Source of the DNA: Georgenia satyanarayanai
GTDB taxonomy: Bacteria > Actinomycetota > Actinomycetes > Actinomycetales > Actinomycetaceae
Direction: 5' to 3'
Assembly: GCF_900116375.1 (NCBI RefSeq)
Contig: NZ_UETB01000002.1
Span: 281,768-345,767 of the forward strand
DNA: 64,000 bases
The translations under genes and the position numbers were made by a program. Below, piece after piece: positions 10,926 through 19,693 of this stretch. The notes beneath the pieces were generated by a model. That model was not told where the DNA came from and did no database searches. It saw nothing but the letters and a program-made list of their open reading frames with translations. Numbering within the stretch: the first letter of the stretch is position 1; the number at the start of each line of letters is the position of its first letter.

Positions 10926-11819
10926 ATGACGGTGCAGACGGTGGCGGCCCGGGCGCTCACGGCGCCGGAGTGGCTCACGCGCGAGACGCGCCACCGGGAG
11001 CGCGCCCTGGCGCTCACCGGCGCGCACCGGGAACGCCGCTCGCGCGGCGAGCAGCACCCGGTCGAGGACTTCCTCTTCGACTACTACGCCATCCGCGCCG
11101 GACGGCTCGACCGCTGGCACCCCGGCACCGGGGTGACCCTCCTCGCCGACGACGACGAGCTGCTGGCCGCCCGGGCCGGGTGGCGCTGGCACGCGCGCAC
11201 GCCCGACGGCGGGGTGCGGCTCGACGCGGACGCCTTCGTCGCCGACCGCGGCGCGGCGCTGCGCCAGCTCCTCACGATCCTGCGCGCCACGGCCGCGCGG
11301 CCCGCCCACCTCGGCTGCCTCGGCCTGCACGAGTGGGCGATGGTCTACCGTCAGCCCGCGGCCGAACGGCGTCACGACCTCCCGCTGCGGCTGGGACCCC
11401 GGGGGACGGACGAGGTGGTCGAGGCGCACCCGGTGCGCTGCACCCACTTCGACGCCTTCCGCTTCTTCACCCCCGCCGCGCGACCGGTCAACCGGCTGCA
11501 GCCCACCCGGGAGACCCAGCCCCAGCTCGAGCAGCCCGGCTGCCTCCACGCGAACATGGACCTCATGCGCGCGGCCCTCACCCTCGGCCCCGCCTGTCCC
11601 GGCGAGCTGCTCCTCGACTGCGTCGAGCTGGCCCGCGACATCCGCGTGCTCGACATGCGGGCCTCCCCCTACGACGTCACGGTCCTGGGATACCGACCGG
11701 TCGCCATCGAGACGGCCGAGGGCCGCGCGGAGTACGTTGCCGCGCAGCGCGCCTTCGCCGAGCGGGCCGCGCCGCTGCGTGAGCAGCTCGTCGCCGTCGG
11801 GGAGGGGCTGGGGCTGTGA
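10926..11819 (+). CDS. Conserved actinobacterial protein, annotated elsewhere as 3-methyladenine DNA glycosylase
   Basis: Protein of 297 residues. It carries family blocks I recognise from actinobacterial proteins given this name: HPVEDFLFDYY, RWHPGTGV, GLHEWAMVYR, RCTHFDAFRFFTPAARP, EQPGCLHANMDLM and LARDIRVLDMRASPYDV. I see no helix-hairpin-helix or other classical glycosylase motif, so the name rests on homology alone and the activity is uncertain. The many conserved His, Asp and Cys residues could equally bind a metal. ATG at 10926 lies six bases after a TAGGCT box. It overlaps the next gene by 4 bases (GTGA). Confidence 0.75.
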   Translation: MTVQTVAARALTAPEWLTRETRHRERALALTGAHRERRSRGEQHPVEDFLFDYYAIRAGRLDRWHPGTGVTLLADDDELLAARAGWRWHARTPDGGVRLDADAFVADRGAALRQLLTILRATAARPAHLGCLGLHEWAMVYRQPAAERRHDLPLRLGPRGTDEVVEAHPVRCTHFDAFRFFTPAARPVNRLQPTRETQPQLEQPGCLHANMDLMRAALTLGPACPGELLLDCVELARDIRVLDMRASPYDVTVLGYRPVAIETAEGRAEYVAAQRAFAERAAPLREQLVAVGEGLGL

Positions 11820-12259
11820 GGGCCACCCGCGCGCGGACCGCCGCCCTCGCCGTCGTCGTCCTCCTCCTCGCCGCGTGCGGTGGCGAGTCCTCGCCCGGTG
11901 GGCCGTCGGGGGAGACGCCGTCGTCGCACGAGCTGCCCACCGTGGTCCCGACCGCGCCGCCGACCACCGACCCCGCCGTGGAGCGCACGCCGCAGGTCGA
12001 GGCGGCTGTCGCGGACCTGGCCGAGCACCTCGGCCTCGACCCGGCCGCGGTCAGCGTGGTGAGCCACGAGGACGTCACCTGGCCCGACGGCGCGCTCGGC
12101 TGCCCGCAGCCGGGGATGAGCTACACCCAGGCCCAGGTGCCCGGCGCCCGTCTCGTCCTCGCTGCCGAGGGCCGGGAGTTCTCCTACCACGCGGGTCGCA
12201 GCGGCGACTTCGCCCGGTGCGAGTCCCCTCGACTGGGCCCCCCTCCCGCCGACAGCTGA
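11816..12259 (+). CDS. Small secreted lipoprotein
   Basis: Protein of 147 residues. A basic start and hydrophobic core end in LAAC, a clear lipobox, followed by a Gly/Ser/Pro/Thr linker. The mature domain contains VTWPDGALGCPQPGMSYTQAQVPGARLVL and then EFSYHAG, a pattern seen in small secreted proteins of actinobacteria and cyanobacteria whose function is unknown to me. GTG at 11816 overlaps the upstream TGA, so translation is coupled to the glycosylase-like gene. Two mature-domain cysteines could form a disulfide. Confidence 0.8.
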   Translation: MRATRARTAALAVVVLLLAACGGESSPGGPSGETPSSHELPTVVPTAPPTTDPAVERTPQVEAAVADLAEHLGLDPAAVSVVSHEDVTWPDGALGCPQPGMSYTQAQVPGARLVLAAEGREFSYHAGRSGDFARCESPRLGPPPADS

Positions 12260-12284
12260 TCCCAGCGGGACGGGCCCCGGTCCA

Positions 12285-12325
12285 CGCCGAGAGCCGGGTT
12301 CTCCGGAGAGACCCGGCTCTCGACG
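12285..12325. repeat. Variant dispersed palindrome between convergent genes
   Basis: Arms 12285-12299 (CGCCGAGAGCCGGGT) and 12311-12325 pair with one mismatch. The first eight bases match the 10830 family and the centre contains GGTTCTCC, the complement of GGAGAACC in the tandem repeat at 2145. It sits between the lipoprotein and hppA stops and could terminate both. Confidence 0.75.
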
Positions 12326-12363
12326 CGTGCGGGAAGGGCGCGCGTGCGGGCTGCGACACCCGG

Positions 12364-14673
12364 TCAGCGTGCCCGGGCGGAGGCGACCTCGGCCCGGGCC
12401 TCGTTCTCCTGGTCCGCCTTCGCCGCCCGCAGCCGGGAGGCGATGACGGCGCCGAAGGCCACCGCGGCGGCCGCCGAGGCGATCCCGATCCGCAGGACGT
12501 GGTTGGCGTCGGCCGGCACGCTGAGCTGGACCACGGCGGGCGCGATGAGCAGCGCGACGAGGTTCATCACCTTGATGAGCGGGTTGATGGCCGGGCCGGC
12601 GGTGTCCTTGAAGGGGTCACCGACCGTGTCGCCGATGACGACGGCGGCGTGCGCCTCGGACCCCTTGCCACCGTACCGACCGTCCTCGACGAGCTTCTTC
12701 GCGTTGTCCCACGTCCCGCCGGCGTTGGCGAGGAACACCGCCATGAGGACGCCGGCGGCGATCGACCCGCCGAGGAAGCCGGCGAGCGGACCGACGCCGA
12801 GACCGAAGCCCACCGCGATCGGGGCGAAGGCGGCCAGCAGCCCGGGAGTGGCGAGCTCACGCAGGGAGTCGCGGGTGCAGATGTCCACGACGCGGCCGTA
12901 CTCGGGCCGGACCTGGCCGGTCATGATGCCGGGGTTCTCGCGGAACTGGCGGCGGACCTCGAAGACGATCGCGCCGGCCGCGCGGGTCACGGCGTCGATC
13001 GCCAGGCCCGAGAAGAGGAAGACCGTGGCGGCGCCGAGGATGACGCCCACGAGCGTGACCGGGGAGATGATGTCGTAGGCGAGCATCGAGGTGATGACCC
13101 CGCCGCCGACCTCCTTGCCGGAGTCCACGATGTCCTGCAGCGAGGTGGCGACCGCATCGGCGTAGGAGCCGAACAGCGCCGTGGCGGCGAGGACCGCCGT
13201 GGCGATCGCGATGCCCTTGGTGATGGCCTTGGTCGTGTTCCCGGCGGCGTCGAGGTCGGTGAGGATCTGCGCGCCCTCCTCGTCGACCTCCCCGGACATC
13301 TCGGCGATGCCCTGGGCGTTGTCCGACACCGGCCCGAAGGTGTCCATCGCGACGATGACGCCGACGGTGGTGAGCAGGCCGCAGCCGGCGAGCGCGACGA
13401 GGAAGAGCGAGAGCCACACCGAGCCGCCCGCGAGGAGGAACACGCCGCAGATCGCGGCGGCGATGATGCCGGCGGTGTAGACGGCCGACTCGAAGCCGAC
13501 CCCGATGCCGGACAGCACGACGGTCGCGGCGCCGGTCCGGGAGGTGCTGGCCACGTGCAGGGTGGGCTTGGAGGTGGTGCCGGTGAAGTAGCCGGTCAGC
13601 CACAGGATGACGCCCGCGAGCACGACCCCGATCGTCACGGCGGCGGCGGCGATGAGCCGCGGGTCGCCCGCGTGGTCGGCGAGCTCCTCACTCACCCCGG
13701 TGATGGCGCCAAAGGTGGAGGGCAGGTAGAGGAAGGCCGCGAGCGCCGCGAGGGCCACCCCGGCGAGCGCGGAGATGTAGAAGCCGCGGTAGATCGTCGT
13801 GAGCGCGTCCTCCGTGCCCCGCACCCGGGTGATGGCCACGCCGAGCACCGCGACGACGGCGCCGATGGCCGCGACGATGAGCGGGAAGATGATGCCCTGC
13901 TCCCCGAAGGCTGCCTTGCCGAGGATGAGGGAGGCGACGAGCGTGACGGCGTAGGACTCGAAGAGGTCGGCGGCCATGCCGGCGCAGTCACCGACGTTGT
14001 CGCCGACGTTGTCGGCGATGGTGGCGGCGTTGCGGGGGTCGTCCTCGGGGATGCCCTGCTCGACCTTGCCGACGAGGTCCGCTCCGACGTCGGCGGCCTT
14101 GGTGAAGATGCCGCCACCCACCCGCATGAACATCGCGAGCAGGGCGGCGCCGAAGCCGAAGCCCTCGAGCACGGCCGGCGCGTCACCCTGGAAGATGAGC
14201 ACGACGCCGGCCGCACCGAGCAGGCCGAGGCCGACGACGGACATGCCCACGACACCGCCGGTGCGGAACGCGATCCGGGCGCCCTCCCGGCGGCCGCCCG
14301 GGTGCTGGGCGGAGGCGGCCACGCGCAGGTTGGCGCGCACGGCCAGCCACATGCCGAGGTAGCCGATCGCGGCCGAGAACCCGGCACCGAAGACGAACGC
14401 CACGGCGCGCCCCACCTTGATCCCGCCGTCACCGGGCAGCAGGAACAGCAGGGCGAGGACGACGACGACGAAGAGCGCCAGCGTCCGGAACTGCCGGTTG
14501 AGGTAGGCCCGGGCGCCCTCCTGGATCGCCTGGGCGATCTCTCTCATCCGGACCGAGCCCTCGTCGGCCGCGAGCACCTGCCCCCGCAGCACCACCGCGA
14601 TGACCAGCGCGATGACCGCGACGCCCGCGATGACCCCGACTATGACCAGACTTGATGCACTCAGCTCGAGCAT
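12364..14673 (-). CDS. hppA: Membrane-bound proton-pumping pyrophosphatase, K+-independent type
   Basis: Couples pyrophosphate hydrolysis to proton export across the membrane. The 769-residue protein has about 16 hydrophobic segments and the signature DVGADLVGKVE followed by DDPRNAATIADNVGDNVGDCAGMAADLFESY. The segment GNTTKAITKG has lysine where K+-dependent enzymes have alanine, so activity should not need potassium. The C-terminal GDTVGDPFKDTAGPA motif is intact. ATG at 14673 follows GAGGAGG by six bases; the longer reading to 14706 lacks such support. Convergent with the lipoprotein and divergent from the helicase. Confidence 0.97.
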   Translation of the reverse strand: MLELSASSLVIVGVIAGVAVIALVIAVVLRGQVLAADEGSVRMREIAQAIQEGARAYLNRQFRTLALFVVVVLALLFLLPGDGGIKVGRAVAFVFGAGFSAAIGYLGMWLAVRANLRVAASAQHPGGRREGARIAFRTGGVVGMSVVGLGLLGAAGVVLIFQGDAPAVLEGFGFGAALLAMFMRVGGGIFTKAADVGADLVGKVEQGIPEDDPRNAATIADNVGDNVGDCAGMAADLFESYAVTLVASLILGKAAFGEQGIIFPLIVAAIGAVVAVLGVAITRVRGTEDALTTIYRGFYISALAGVALAALAAFLYLPSTFGAITGVSEELADHAGDPRLIAAAAVTIGVVLAGVILWLTGYFTGTTSKPTLHVASTSRTGAATVVLSGIGVGFESAVYTAGIIAAAICGVFLLAGGSVWLSLFLVALAGCGLLTTVGVIVAMDTFGPVSDNAQGIAEMSGEVDEEGAQILTDLDAAGNTTKAITKGIAIATAVLAATALFGSYADAVATSLQDIVDSGKEVGGGVITSMLAYDIISPVTLVGVILGAATVFLFSGLAIDAVTRAAGAIVFEVRRQFRENPGIMTGQVRPEYGRVVDICTRDSLRELATPGLLAAFAPIAVGFGLGVGPLAGFLGGSIAAGVLMAVFLANAGGTWDNAKKLVEDGRYGGKGSEAHAAVVIGDTVGDPFKDTAGPAINPLIKVMNLVALLIAPAVVQLSVPADANHVLRIGIASAAAAVAFGAVIASRLRAAKADQENEARAEVASARAR

Positions 14674-14904
14674 CCGCCCTCCTCGGCAGTGCCCACCGGC
14701 GCTCACAGCAGTGTCAGCGCTCGGCGGCGTTCATGCGGCGCAACCGCCGCGCTTTGACGTGCCCGGAGTCTACGCACGTCGTATGGCTCCTGCCGAGCAC
14801 TTCGGGCCGCGAGGACGCGAGAATCGCGCTGTCGGACGACCCCGCTCGTCCCTCCGTCCAGTTCCCGTTCCACCTCGCGGCCCCCGCGGGGCGATGATGG
14901 CAGG

Positions 14905-17316
14905 GTGACCGAGTTCCTCCCCCTCCTGCACCAGCTCGGCGAGGGCGACGACCGGCTCCTCCATGTCGAGCGCATCCCGGCCCGGCCGGGGCGCACGGGC
15001 AGCTGGCCGGTGTGGGCGGACGCCGACCTCGTCGCCGGCTACCGCCGGATGGGGGTCGAGGCGCCCTGGGAGCACCAGGTGGAGGCCGCCGAGTCGGTCT
15101 GGTCGGGGACGCACACCGTCATCGCCACGGCCACCGGCTCGGGCAAGTCGCTGGCGGCGTGGCTGCCGGCGATCAGCGCCGTGCGGGAAGGGGCCGAGGC
15201 GGCCGCGGGCCCGGGCTCCGGCCGGATCGCCGGCTACGCCCGCCGCCCCACGACGCTGTACCTCTCACCGACGAAGGCGCTCGCCGCCGACCAGCTCGCC
15301 GGGCTCGAGCGACTCCTCGACGCGGCGGCGCTGCGCGGGGTGCGGGCCACGACGTGCGACGGTGACACCCCGCTCGCCGAGCGCGACTGGGCCCGCGACC
15401 ACGCCGACATCGTGCTGAGCAACCCCGACTTCCTCCACTTCTCGATGCTGCCCCGCCACCGGCGCTGGCAGCGGCTGCTGCGCGGGCTGCGCTTCGTCGT
15501 CGTCGACGAGTGCCACGCCTACCGGGGCGTCCTGGGGGCGCACGTGGCCCTCGTGCTGCGCCGCCTGCTGCGGGTGGCCGAGCACTACGGCGCGCGGCCC
15601 ACGGTGGTCCTCGCCTCGGCGACGACGGGGGACCCCGCCGCGACCGGCGCGCGGCTCATCGGGGTGGACCCGGCCGAGGTGCACGCGGTCGTCGAGGACA
15701 CGGCGCCCAGCGGCACCCGCACGATCGTCCTGTGGCAGCCCGGCTTCACCCGGGAGGGGCGCCAGTGGCCCGGCGAGGGCGTCGCGCTGCCCGAGGAGCA
15801 GACCGAGATCGACGCCGCCGGCCCGCGGCGCAGCGCCTCGAGCGAGGCGTCCGCCCTCGTCGCCCGTCTCGTGCGGGCGGGCGCGCGGACGCTCGCCTTC
15901 GTCCGCTCCCGCTACGGGGCCGAGGCGGTGGCCGAGCAGATCCAGCACCAGCTCGCCGGCACCGGCCTGTCCGACCGCGTGGCCGCCTACCGCGGCGGCT
16001 ACCTGCCCGAGGAGCGCCGCTCCCTGGAGCGTGCCCTGCGCGAGGGGGACCTGCTCGCGCTGGCGACGACGAACGCGCTCGAGCTGGGCGTGGACGTCTC
16101 CGGCCTGGACGCCGTCGTCATGACCGGCTGGCCGGGCACGCGCGTGTCGATGTGGCAGCAGGCGGGCCGCTCCGGACGCGCCGGGCGCGACGGGCTCGCG
16201 GTGCTCGTCGCCTCGGAGGACCCGCTGGACGCCTACCTCGTCCACCACCCCGAGGCGGTCTTCGGCCAGGCGGTGGAGGTGACGACCTTCGACCCCGCGA
16301 ACCCCTACGTCCTGGCCCCGCACCTGTGCGCCGCAGCCTCGGAGGTCCCGCTCACCGAGGCGGACCTGGCGCGCTTCGGGCTGACCGACGACTCCCTGCT
16401 CCAGCTGCTCACCGCCCAGGAGTTCCTGCGCCGCCGCCCGAACGGCTGGTTCTGGAACTTCGCCCGGCCCGAGCAGCCCTCCTCCCTCACCGACCTGCGC
16501 GGTGGGCACGGCCAGCCGGTGCAGGTGGTCGAGGCCGGCACCGGCCGGGTGCTGGGCACGGTCGACGGCGCGCGTGCCGACGGCACGGTTCACCCGGGCG
16601 CCGTCTACGTCCACCAGGGCCGCACCTTCGTCGTCGACTCGCTCGCCGACGACGTCGCCCTCGTCCACGCCGAGCCCGAGGTGTCCTACCGGACCAAGGC
16701 CCGTAGCGCCACGACCGTGCGGATCATCGAGGAGCAGGAGCACGCCGGGTGGCCCCACCCCGGCGGAGCCACCGTGCGGTGGTCCCGCGGAGCGGTGGAG
16801 GTGACCTCCCAGGTGACCGGCTTCGACCGGCGGCGCCTGCCGGGCCTGGAGATCGTCGGCAGCTACCCCCTCGACCTGCCCGAGCGCGTCCTGCGGACGA
16901 GCGCGGTGTGGTGGTCGGTCAGCGCGGAGGCGCTGGCGGAGGTCGGCGTGGGCGCGGACGTGCTGCCCGGCGCTCTCCACGCCGCCGAGCACGCGTCCAT
17001 CGGGCTGCTGCCGATCGTCGCCACCTGCGACCGCTGGGACCTCGGCGGTCTGTCGACCGCCGTCCACCAGGACACGCTCGTGCCCACGGTCTTCGTCCAC
17101 GACGCCTACCCCGGCGGCGCTGGCTTCGCCGAGCGCGGCTTCCGGGCCGCCCGGGAGTGGCTGGAGGCCACCCTCGGGGCGGTGGCCGGCTGCGGCTGCG
17201 CCGACGGCTGCCCGAGCTGCGTGCAGTCGCCCAAGTGCGGCAACGGCAACTCCCCCCTCGACAAGGCCGCGGCGGTGCGCGTGCTGCGCTTCCTCGTCGC
17301 CGCCTGCCCCGAGTAG
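14905..17316 (+). CDS. DEAD/DEAH-box helicase with DUF1998 zinc domain (Hrq1/MrfA-like)
   Basis: ATP-dependent DNA helicase of 803 residues, of the branch that includes B. subtilis MrfA (YprA) and yeast Hrq1, which act in DNA repair. Motif I ATGSGKS ends at residue 82, motif II is DECH near 201, motif III SATTG, and motif VI QQAGRSGRAGR. The C-terminal DUF1998 region ends CGCADGCPSCVQSPKCG, a four-cysteine zinc site. GTG at 14905 follows a weak GATGAT hexamer. No mrfB-like exonuclease lies next to it. It matches Rv3649 in position, upstream of the Tad locus, and its 3' end overlaps a Tad gene on the other strand. Confidence 0.93.
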   Translation: MTEFLPLLHQLGEGDDRLLHVERIPARPGRTGSWPVWADADLVAGYRRMGVEAPWEHQVEAAESVWSGTHTVIATATGSGKSLAAWLPAISAVREGAEAAAGPGSGRIAGYARRPTTLYLSPTKALAADQLAGLERLLDAAALRGVRATTCDGDTPLAERDWARDHADIVLSNPDFLHFSMLPRHRRWQRLLRGLRFVVVDECHAYRGVLGAHVALVLRRLLRVAEHYGARPTVVLASATTGDPAATGARLIGVDPAEVHAVVEDTAPSGTRTIVLWQPGFTREGRQWPGEGVALPEEQTEIDAAGPRRSASSEASALVARLVRAGARTLAFVRSRYGAEAVAEQIQHQLAGTGLSDRVAAYRGGYLPEERRSLERALREGDLLALATTNALELGVDVSGLDAVVMTGWPGTRVSMWQQAGRSGRAGRDGLAVLVASEDPLDAYLVHHPEAVFGQAVEVTTFDPANPYVLAPHLCAAASEVPLTEADLARFGLTDDSLLQLLTAQEFLRRRPNGWFWNFARPEQPSSLTDLRGGHGQPVQVVEAGTGRVLGTVDGARADGTVHPGAVYVHQGRTFVVDSLADDVALVHAEPEVSYRTKARSATTVRIIEEQEHAGWPHPGGATVRWSRGAVEVTSQVTGFDRRRLPGLEIVGSYPLDLPERVLRTSAVWWSVSAEALAEVGVGADVLPGALHAAEHASIGLLPIVATCDRWDLGGLSTAVHQDTLVPTVFVHDAYPGGAGFAERGFRAAREWLEATLGAVAGCGCADGCPSCVQSPKCGNGNSPLDKAAAVRVLRFLVAACPE

Positions 17317-17710
17317 CGGCGGACGGCCGGCCACCCCGCCGCGCAGGTCCGGCACGGGCGCCCGCCCGCGCCACCAGCCCCGGGCCGACGTCACGGGCGA
17401 CCTCGACGGTCACCTCCGTCCCCTCGACGGCGCAGCCGGCCAGGGTGGTCCCGTGCACGGACGCGACCCTCGCGGCCACGGCGCAGGCGCCGGCTCCCGC
17501 ACCGGGCACGTGCAGACGCTCCGCCGCGGCCAGCGCGGCGAGGTCGGCGGCGGCCTGGGCGAGCCCCCGGCCCGCGACCACCTGCCCGAGCGCCGCGACG
17601 GCCACCAGGAGGACGAGCGCGACGGCGACCACCCCGATCCCGAGGACCGTCCCCGATCCCCGCTCCCCCGGCCTTGCGGCCGCTGGGGAGCCGGGGCGCC
17701 GCCCGCTCAC
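16919..17710 (-). CDS. TadE-like protein of helicase/secretion neighbourhood, 3' end uncertain
   Basis: The first 110 or so residues are the real-looking part: RGSGTVLGIGVVAVALVLLV, a class III signal/membrane segment, then AAADLAALAAAERLH and a small beta domain (LAGCAVEGTEVTVEVARDV). This matches the short TadE-like proteins found between the helicase and the Tad genes. Related proteins normally stop near the residue equivalent to position 17380, but this frame has no stop until 16919, overlapping the helicase antisense by 398 bases with arginine-rich, low-complexity sequence. GTG at 17710 overlaps the TadE stop (GTGA). The start and N-terminal domain are reliable; the end is not. Confidence 0.6.
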   Translation of the reverse strand: MSGRRPGSPAAARPGERGSGTVLGIGVVAVALVLLVAVAALGQVVAGRGLAQAAADLAALAAAERLHVPGAGAGACAVAARVASVHGTTLAGCAVEGTEVTVEVARDVGPGLVARAGARAGPARRGGRPSAATRGRRRRGSAARAPPRPCRGGSCRCRTWATARSSGSRRRSRSRPPPRGWPPATPGRPGSRARRSQRRRGRRRGRRPWARACPGGRRSTDRRGPSGRRWRRSAAARWTRARRRGERRAARPRPRRPPPAPPR

Positions 17711-18084
17711 GGTCCCGGCTCCACCCAGGCCCGGGCGCTGGCCCGCGCCTCCAGCGTGCCGGCGCCCAGCACCCCGGGGGCGACCGCACGGGAGACGACG
17801 ACCTCCACCCACGAGCCGTCGGTCTCGACGCTCACCTCGGCGTCCGCGCCGGCGAGCTCACGGGCGACGGACGAGACGACGGCCGCCGACTCACCGATCG
17901 CCGCCGCACGGGCGGCAGCACGTGCGGCGTCGGCGCAGCGCACCTGCCCGAGGACGGCCGCTCCCAGGGTGCAGCACACGAGCAGCACCATGACGACGGC
18001 GGGCAGGACGAGCACCAGCTCCGCCGTCACCGCGCCCCGTTCGGCCCTGGGGCGTACCCGGAGACGTCCTGCCCCGCCGCCCAC
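17707..18084 (-). CDS. TadE-like minor pilin
   Basis: Protein of 125 residues, the same length as M. tuberculosis Rv3655c as I recall it. After a basic start, ERGAVTAELVLVLPAVVMVLLV gives the E-containing TadE motif and a single membrane helix, followed by an alanine-rich helix (ARAAARAAAIGE) and a small C-terminal domain. TadE-type pseudopilins are processed by a prepilin peptidase and help assemble Flp pili; no peptidase gene lies in the window. GTG at 18084 begins one base after the Flp stop. The longer upstream frame is a shadow of the Flp gene. Confidence 0.85.
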   Translation of the reverse strand: MGGGAGRLRVRPRAERGAVTAELVLVLPAVVMVLLVCCTLGAAVLGQVRCADAARAAARAAAIGESAAVVSSVARELAGADAEVSVETDGSWVEVVVSRAVAPGVLGAGTLEARASARAWVEPGP

Positions 18085-18085
18085 G

Positions 18086-18295
18086 TCATCCCACCTGGAG
18101 GGCCTGGCGGATGATGCCGAGGAGGAAGCCCCGCACCTCGGCGCTGCGCAGGATGACGAGGAGCAGCCCGGCGAAGCCCGCCGCGGCAAGCGTGGCGATG
18201 GCGTACTCGGCGGTGGCCATACCGGCCTCGGCCGTCTGGCGAAGTGTCCGCAGGCGGGCCTGCAGCGACACACGTGCGGTTCGTGCCCAGCGCAT
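18086..18295 (-). CDS. Flp-type pilin, DUF4244
   Basis: Protein of 69 residues, the likely major pilin of the Tad system. A basic leader (MRWARTARVSLQARLRTLRQ) precedes EAGMATAEYAIATLAAAGFAGLLL, with the expected Glu/Tyr near the start of the hydrophobic helix, and a short tail. Cleavage would occur before the hydrophobic segment. ATG at 18295 has GAAAGGAC nine bases upstream, the best ribosome site in the locus, which fits high expression of the pilin. A 127-base gap separates it from tadC, room for a separate promoter. Confidence 0.88.
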   Translation of the reverse strand: MRWARTARVSLQARLRTLRQTAEAGMATAEYAIATLAAAGFAGLLLVILRSAEVRGFLLGIIRQALQVG

Positions 18296-18422
18296 GATGG
18301 TTGTCCTTTCGTCGGTCCGGCTGCGAGTCAGCCGGTCCACCCACTGTGGGTCGCCTCCCGCACCCGCCGTCTGGACCGGTCCCGCTTCTGTGCACGGTGC
18401 TCTCGTGAGCCGGACCTGGGGT

Positions 18423-18971
18423 TCAGCGCGCCAGCAGGGACCCGACGCCCGAGAGCAGCACCGGAGCCATCGCGAGCAGGACGAATGCCGGCAGGAAGCA
18501 CAGGCCCAGCGGCAGCACGAGGCGCGCACCGAGGCGCGCCGCGGCCTCCTGCGCCTCCTGGCGACGGCGGGAGCGGATCGAGGCGGCGGCCTGGCGCACG
18601 AGCGGGCACGGGTCCACGCCCTCGGTCCAGCCCGGCTCCAGGGCGCTCGCGAGGGGGCGGAGGACCGGCGGGCAGGGTTGCCACGCCTCCTGCCACGTGG
18701 CTCCCAGGCGCAGTGCCGTGGCCGCGGACCGCAGCTGCGCCGCGACCGGGTCGGGGGCCGTCGCCACGGCGAGGGCGGCCAGCGCCCCCGGGACGGAGGC
18801 CCCGGAGGCGAGGGCGACGTCGAGGAGGTCGAGGAGCACCACGGCGTCGGCCACGGCAGGGGTGCGCTGCTGCCGCCGTCGTCTCCCGCGTGCCGGGCGA
18901 GGGGCGCCGGGCCGCGTCAGCAGCCAGGGCACGACGGCCAGCGCGGCCGCGAGCGCGAGAACGGCGCTCAC
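18423..18971 (-). CDS. Tad system inner-membrane protein TadC-like (T2SF domain)
   Basis: Protein of 182 residues with an N-terminal membrane helix (AVLALAAALAVVPWLL), a cytoplasmic helical region carrying VVLLDLLDVALASGASVPGALAALA, and two C-terminal hydrophobic helices ending PAFVLLAMAPVLLSGVGSLL. This is the GspF-type fold that forms the inner-membrane platform of Flp pili. It is shorter than proteobacterial TadC, as usual in actinobacteria. GTG at 18971 overlaps the tadB stop by 4 bases. Confidence 0.85.
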   Translation of the reverse strand: MSAVLALAAALAVVPWLLTRPGAPRPARGRRRRQQRTPAVADAVVLLDLLDVALASGASVPGALAALAVATAPDPVAAQLRSAATALRLGATWQEAWQPCPPVLRPLASALEPGWTEGVDPCPLVRQAAASIRSRRRQEAQEAAARLGARLVLPLGLCFLPAFVLLAMAPVLLSGVGSLLAR

Positions 18972-19693
18972 CGCTGCGCCGCCGCCCGCGAGCGCCGTCG
19001 CACCGCGTGCCCCGGTGCCTCCGCGGCGGTGACGAGCGCGGTGGTCCACCGCCGCCCCGCGAGGAGCAGGAGCAGCCCGGTGAGCACGCTGGCGGTCCCC
19101 CAGCCACCGTCGGTCGCGGAGCCGAGCGGGTCGGCTCCGAGGCCGGCGCCGAGGAGCAGCCCCAGGAGCGGCAGCCCGGCCAGGATGCGCGCGGTGGAGC
19201 GTGGCCCGGCGAGGGCCACCTTCCGGGCGTCGTGTGCCTGCTCCGCCTCGGTCACCGTCACGGCGCAGCGGTCGAGCACCTCGGCCAGCGGGGAGCCGAG
19301 GGTGTGGGTGAGCCGGCTGGCAGCGACCACGGTCCGGACCGCGGCGGCAGCCGCAGGATCGCCAGCGCAGTGGGTGACGAGCCGGGCCAGCGCCGGCGGG
19401 ACGCCGTCCTCGCCTCCGGCCGCGCCGCCCGGCCCGACGCCGTCGACCACCGCGGCCGGGCCGAGCAGCCGACCTACCGTCGTGGCCCACGCAGCCTCCG
19501 GGGTGGCGCCGGTCCGCAGCCGGCTCGCCACCTCGGTGACGACGACGGCGAGGTCCAGCCGCCGCACCCGCCGCCGTCCGCGCAGCAGGCGCCGGACCCG
19601 GCCCGCCCACGGCCCGTCCCGCACGCGCGGGGTCGGTCGTCCGGGAGCCCACGCGAGGGCGACGAGCACGGCCAGGAGGACGAGGAGGGTCAT
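18968..19693 (-). CDS. Tad system inner-membrane protein TadB-like (T2SF domain)
   Basis: Protein of 241 residues. One N-terminal helix (MTLLVLLAVLVALAW) is followed by a basic loop and the GspF-type region VVVTEVASRLRTGATPEAAW, then two C-terminal helices around GLPLLGLLLGAGLG and VLTGLLLLLAG. It partners the TadC-like protein as the pilus platform beneath the TadA ATPase. ATG at 19693 overlaps the TadA stop (ATGA); the longer frame to 20515 is antisense-strand shadow of tadA in another frame. Confidence 0.85.
   Translation of the reverse strand: MTLLVLLAVLVALAWAPGRPTPRVRDGPWAGRVRRLLRGRRRVRRLDLAVVVTEVASRLRTGATPEAAWATTVGRLLGPAAVVDGVGPGGAAGGEDGVPPALARLVTHCAGDPAAAAAVRTVVAASRLTHTLGSPLAEVLDRCAVTVTEAEQAHDARKVALAGPRSTARILAGLPLLGLLLGAGLGADPLGSATDGGWGTASVLTGLLLLLAGRRWTTALVTAAEAPGHAVRRRSRAAAQR

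Noticed and set aside
11737..14655. Open frame of 972 codons on the + strand
   Set aside because: Antisense to hppA, with Asp/Gly/His/Arg-rich low-complexity translation; hppA has intact family motifs.
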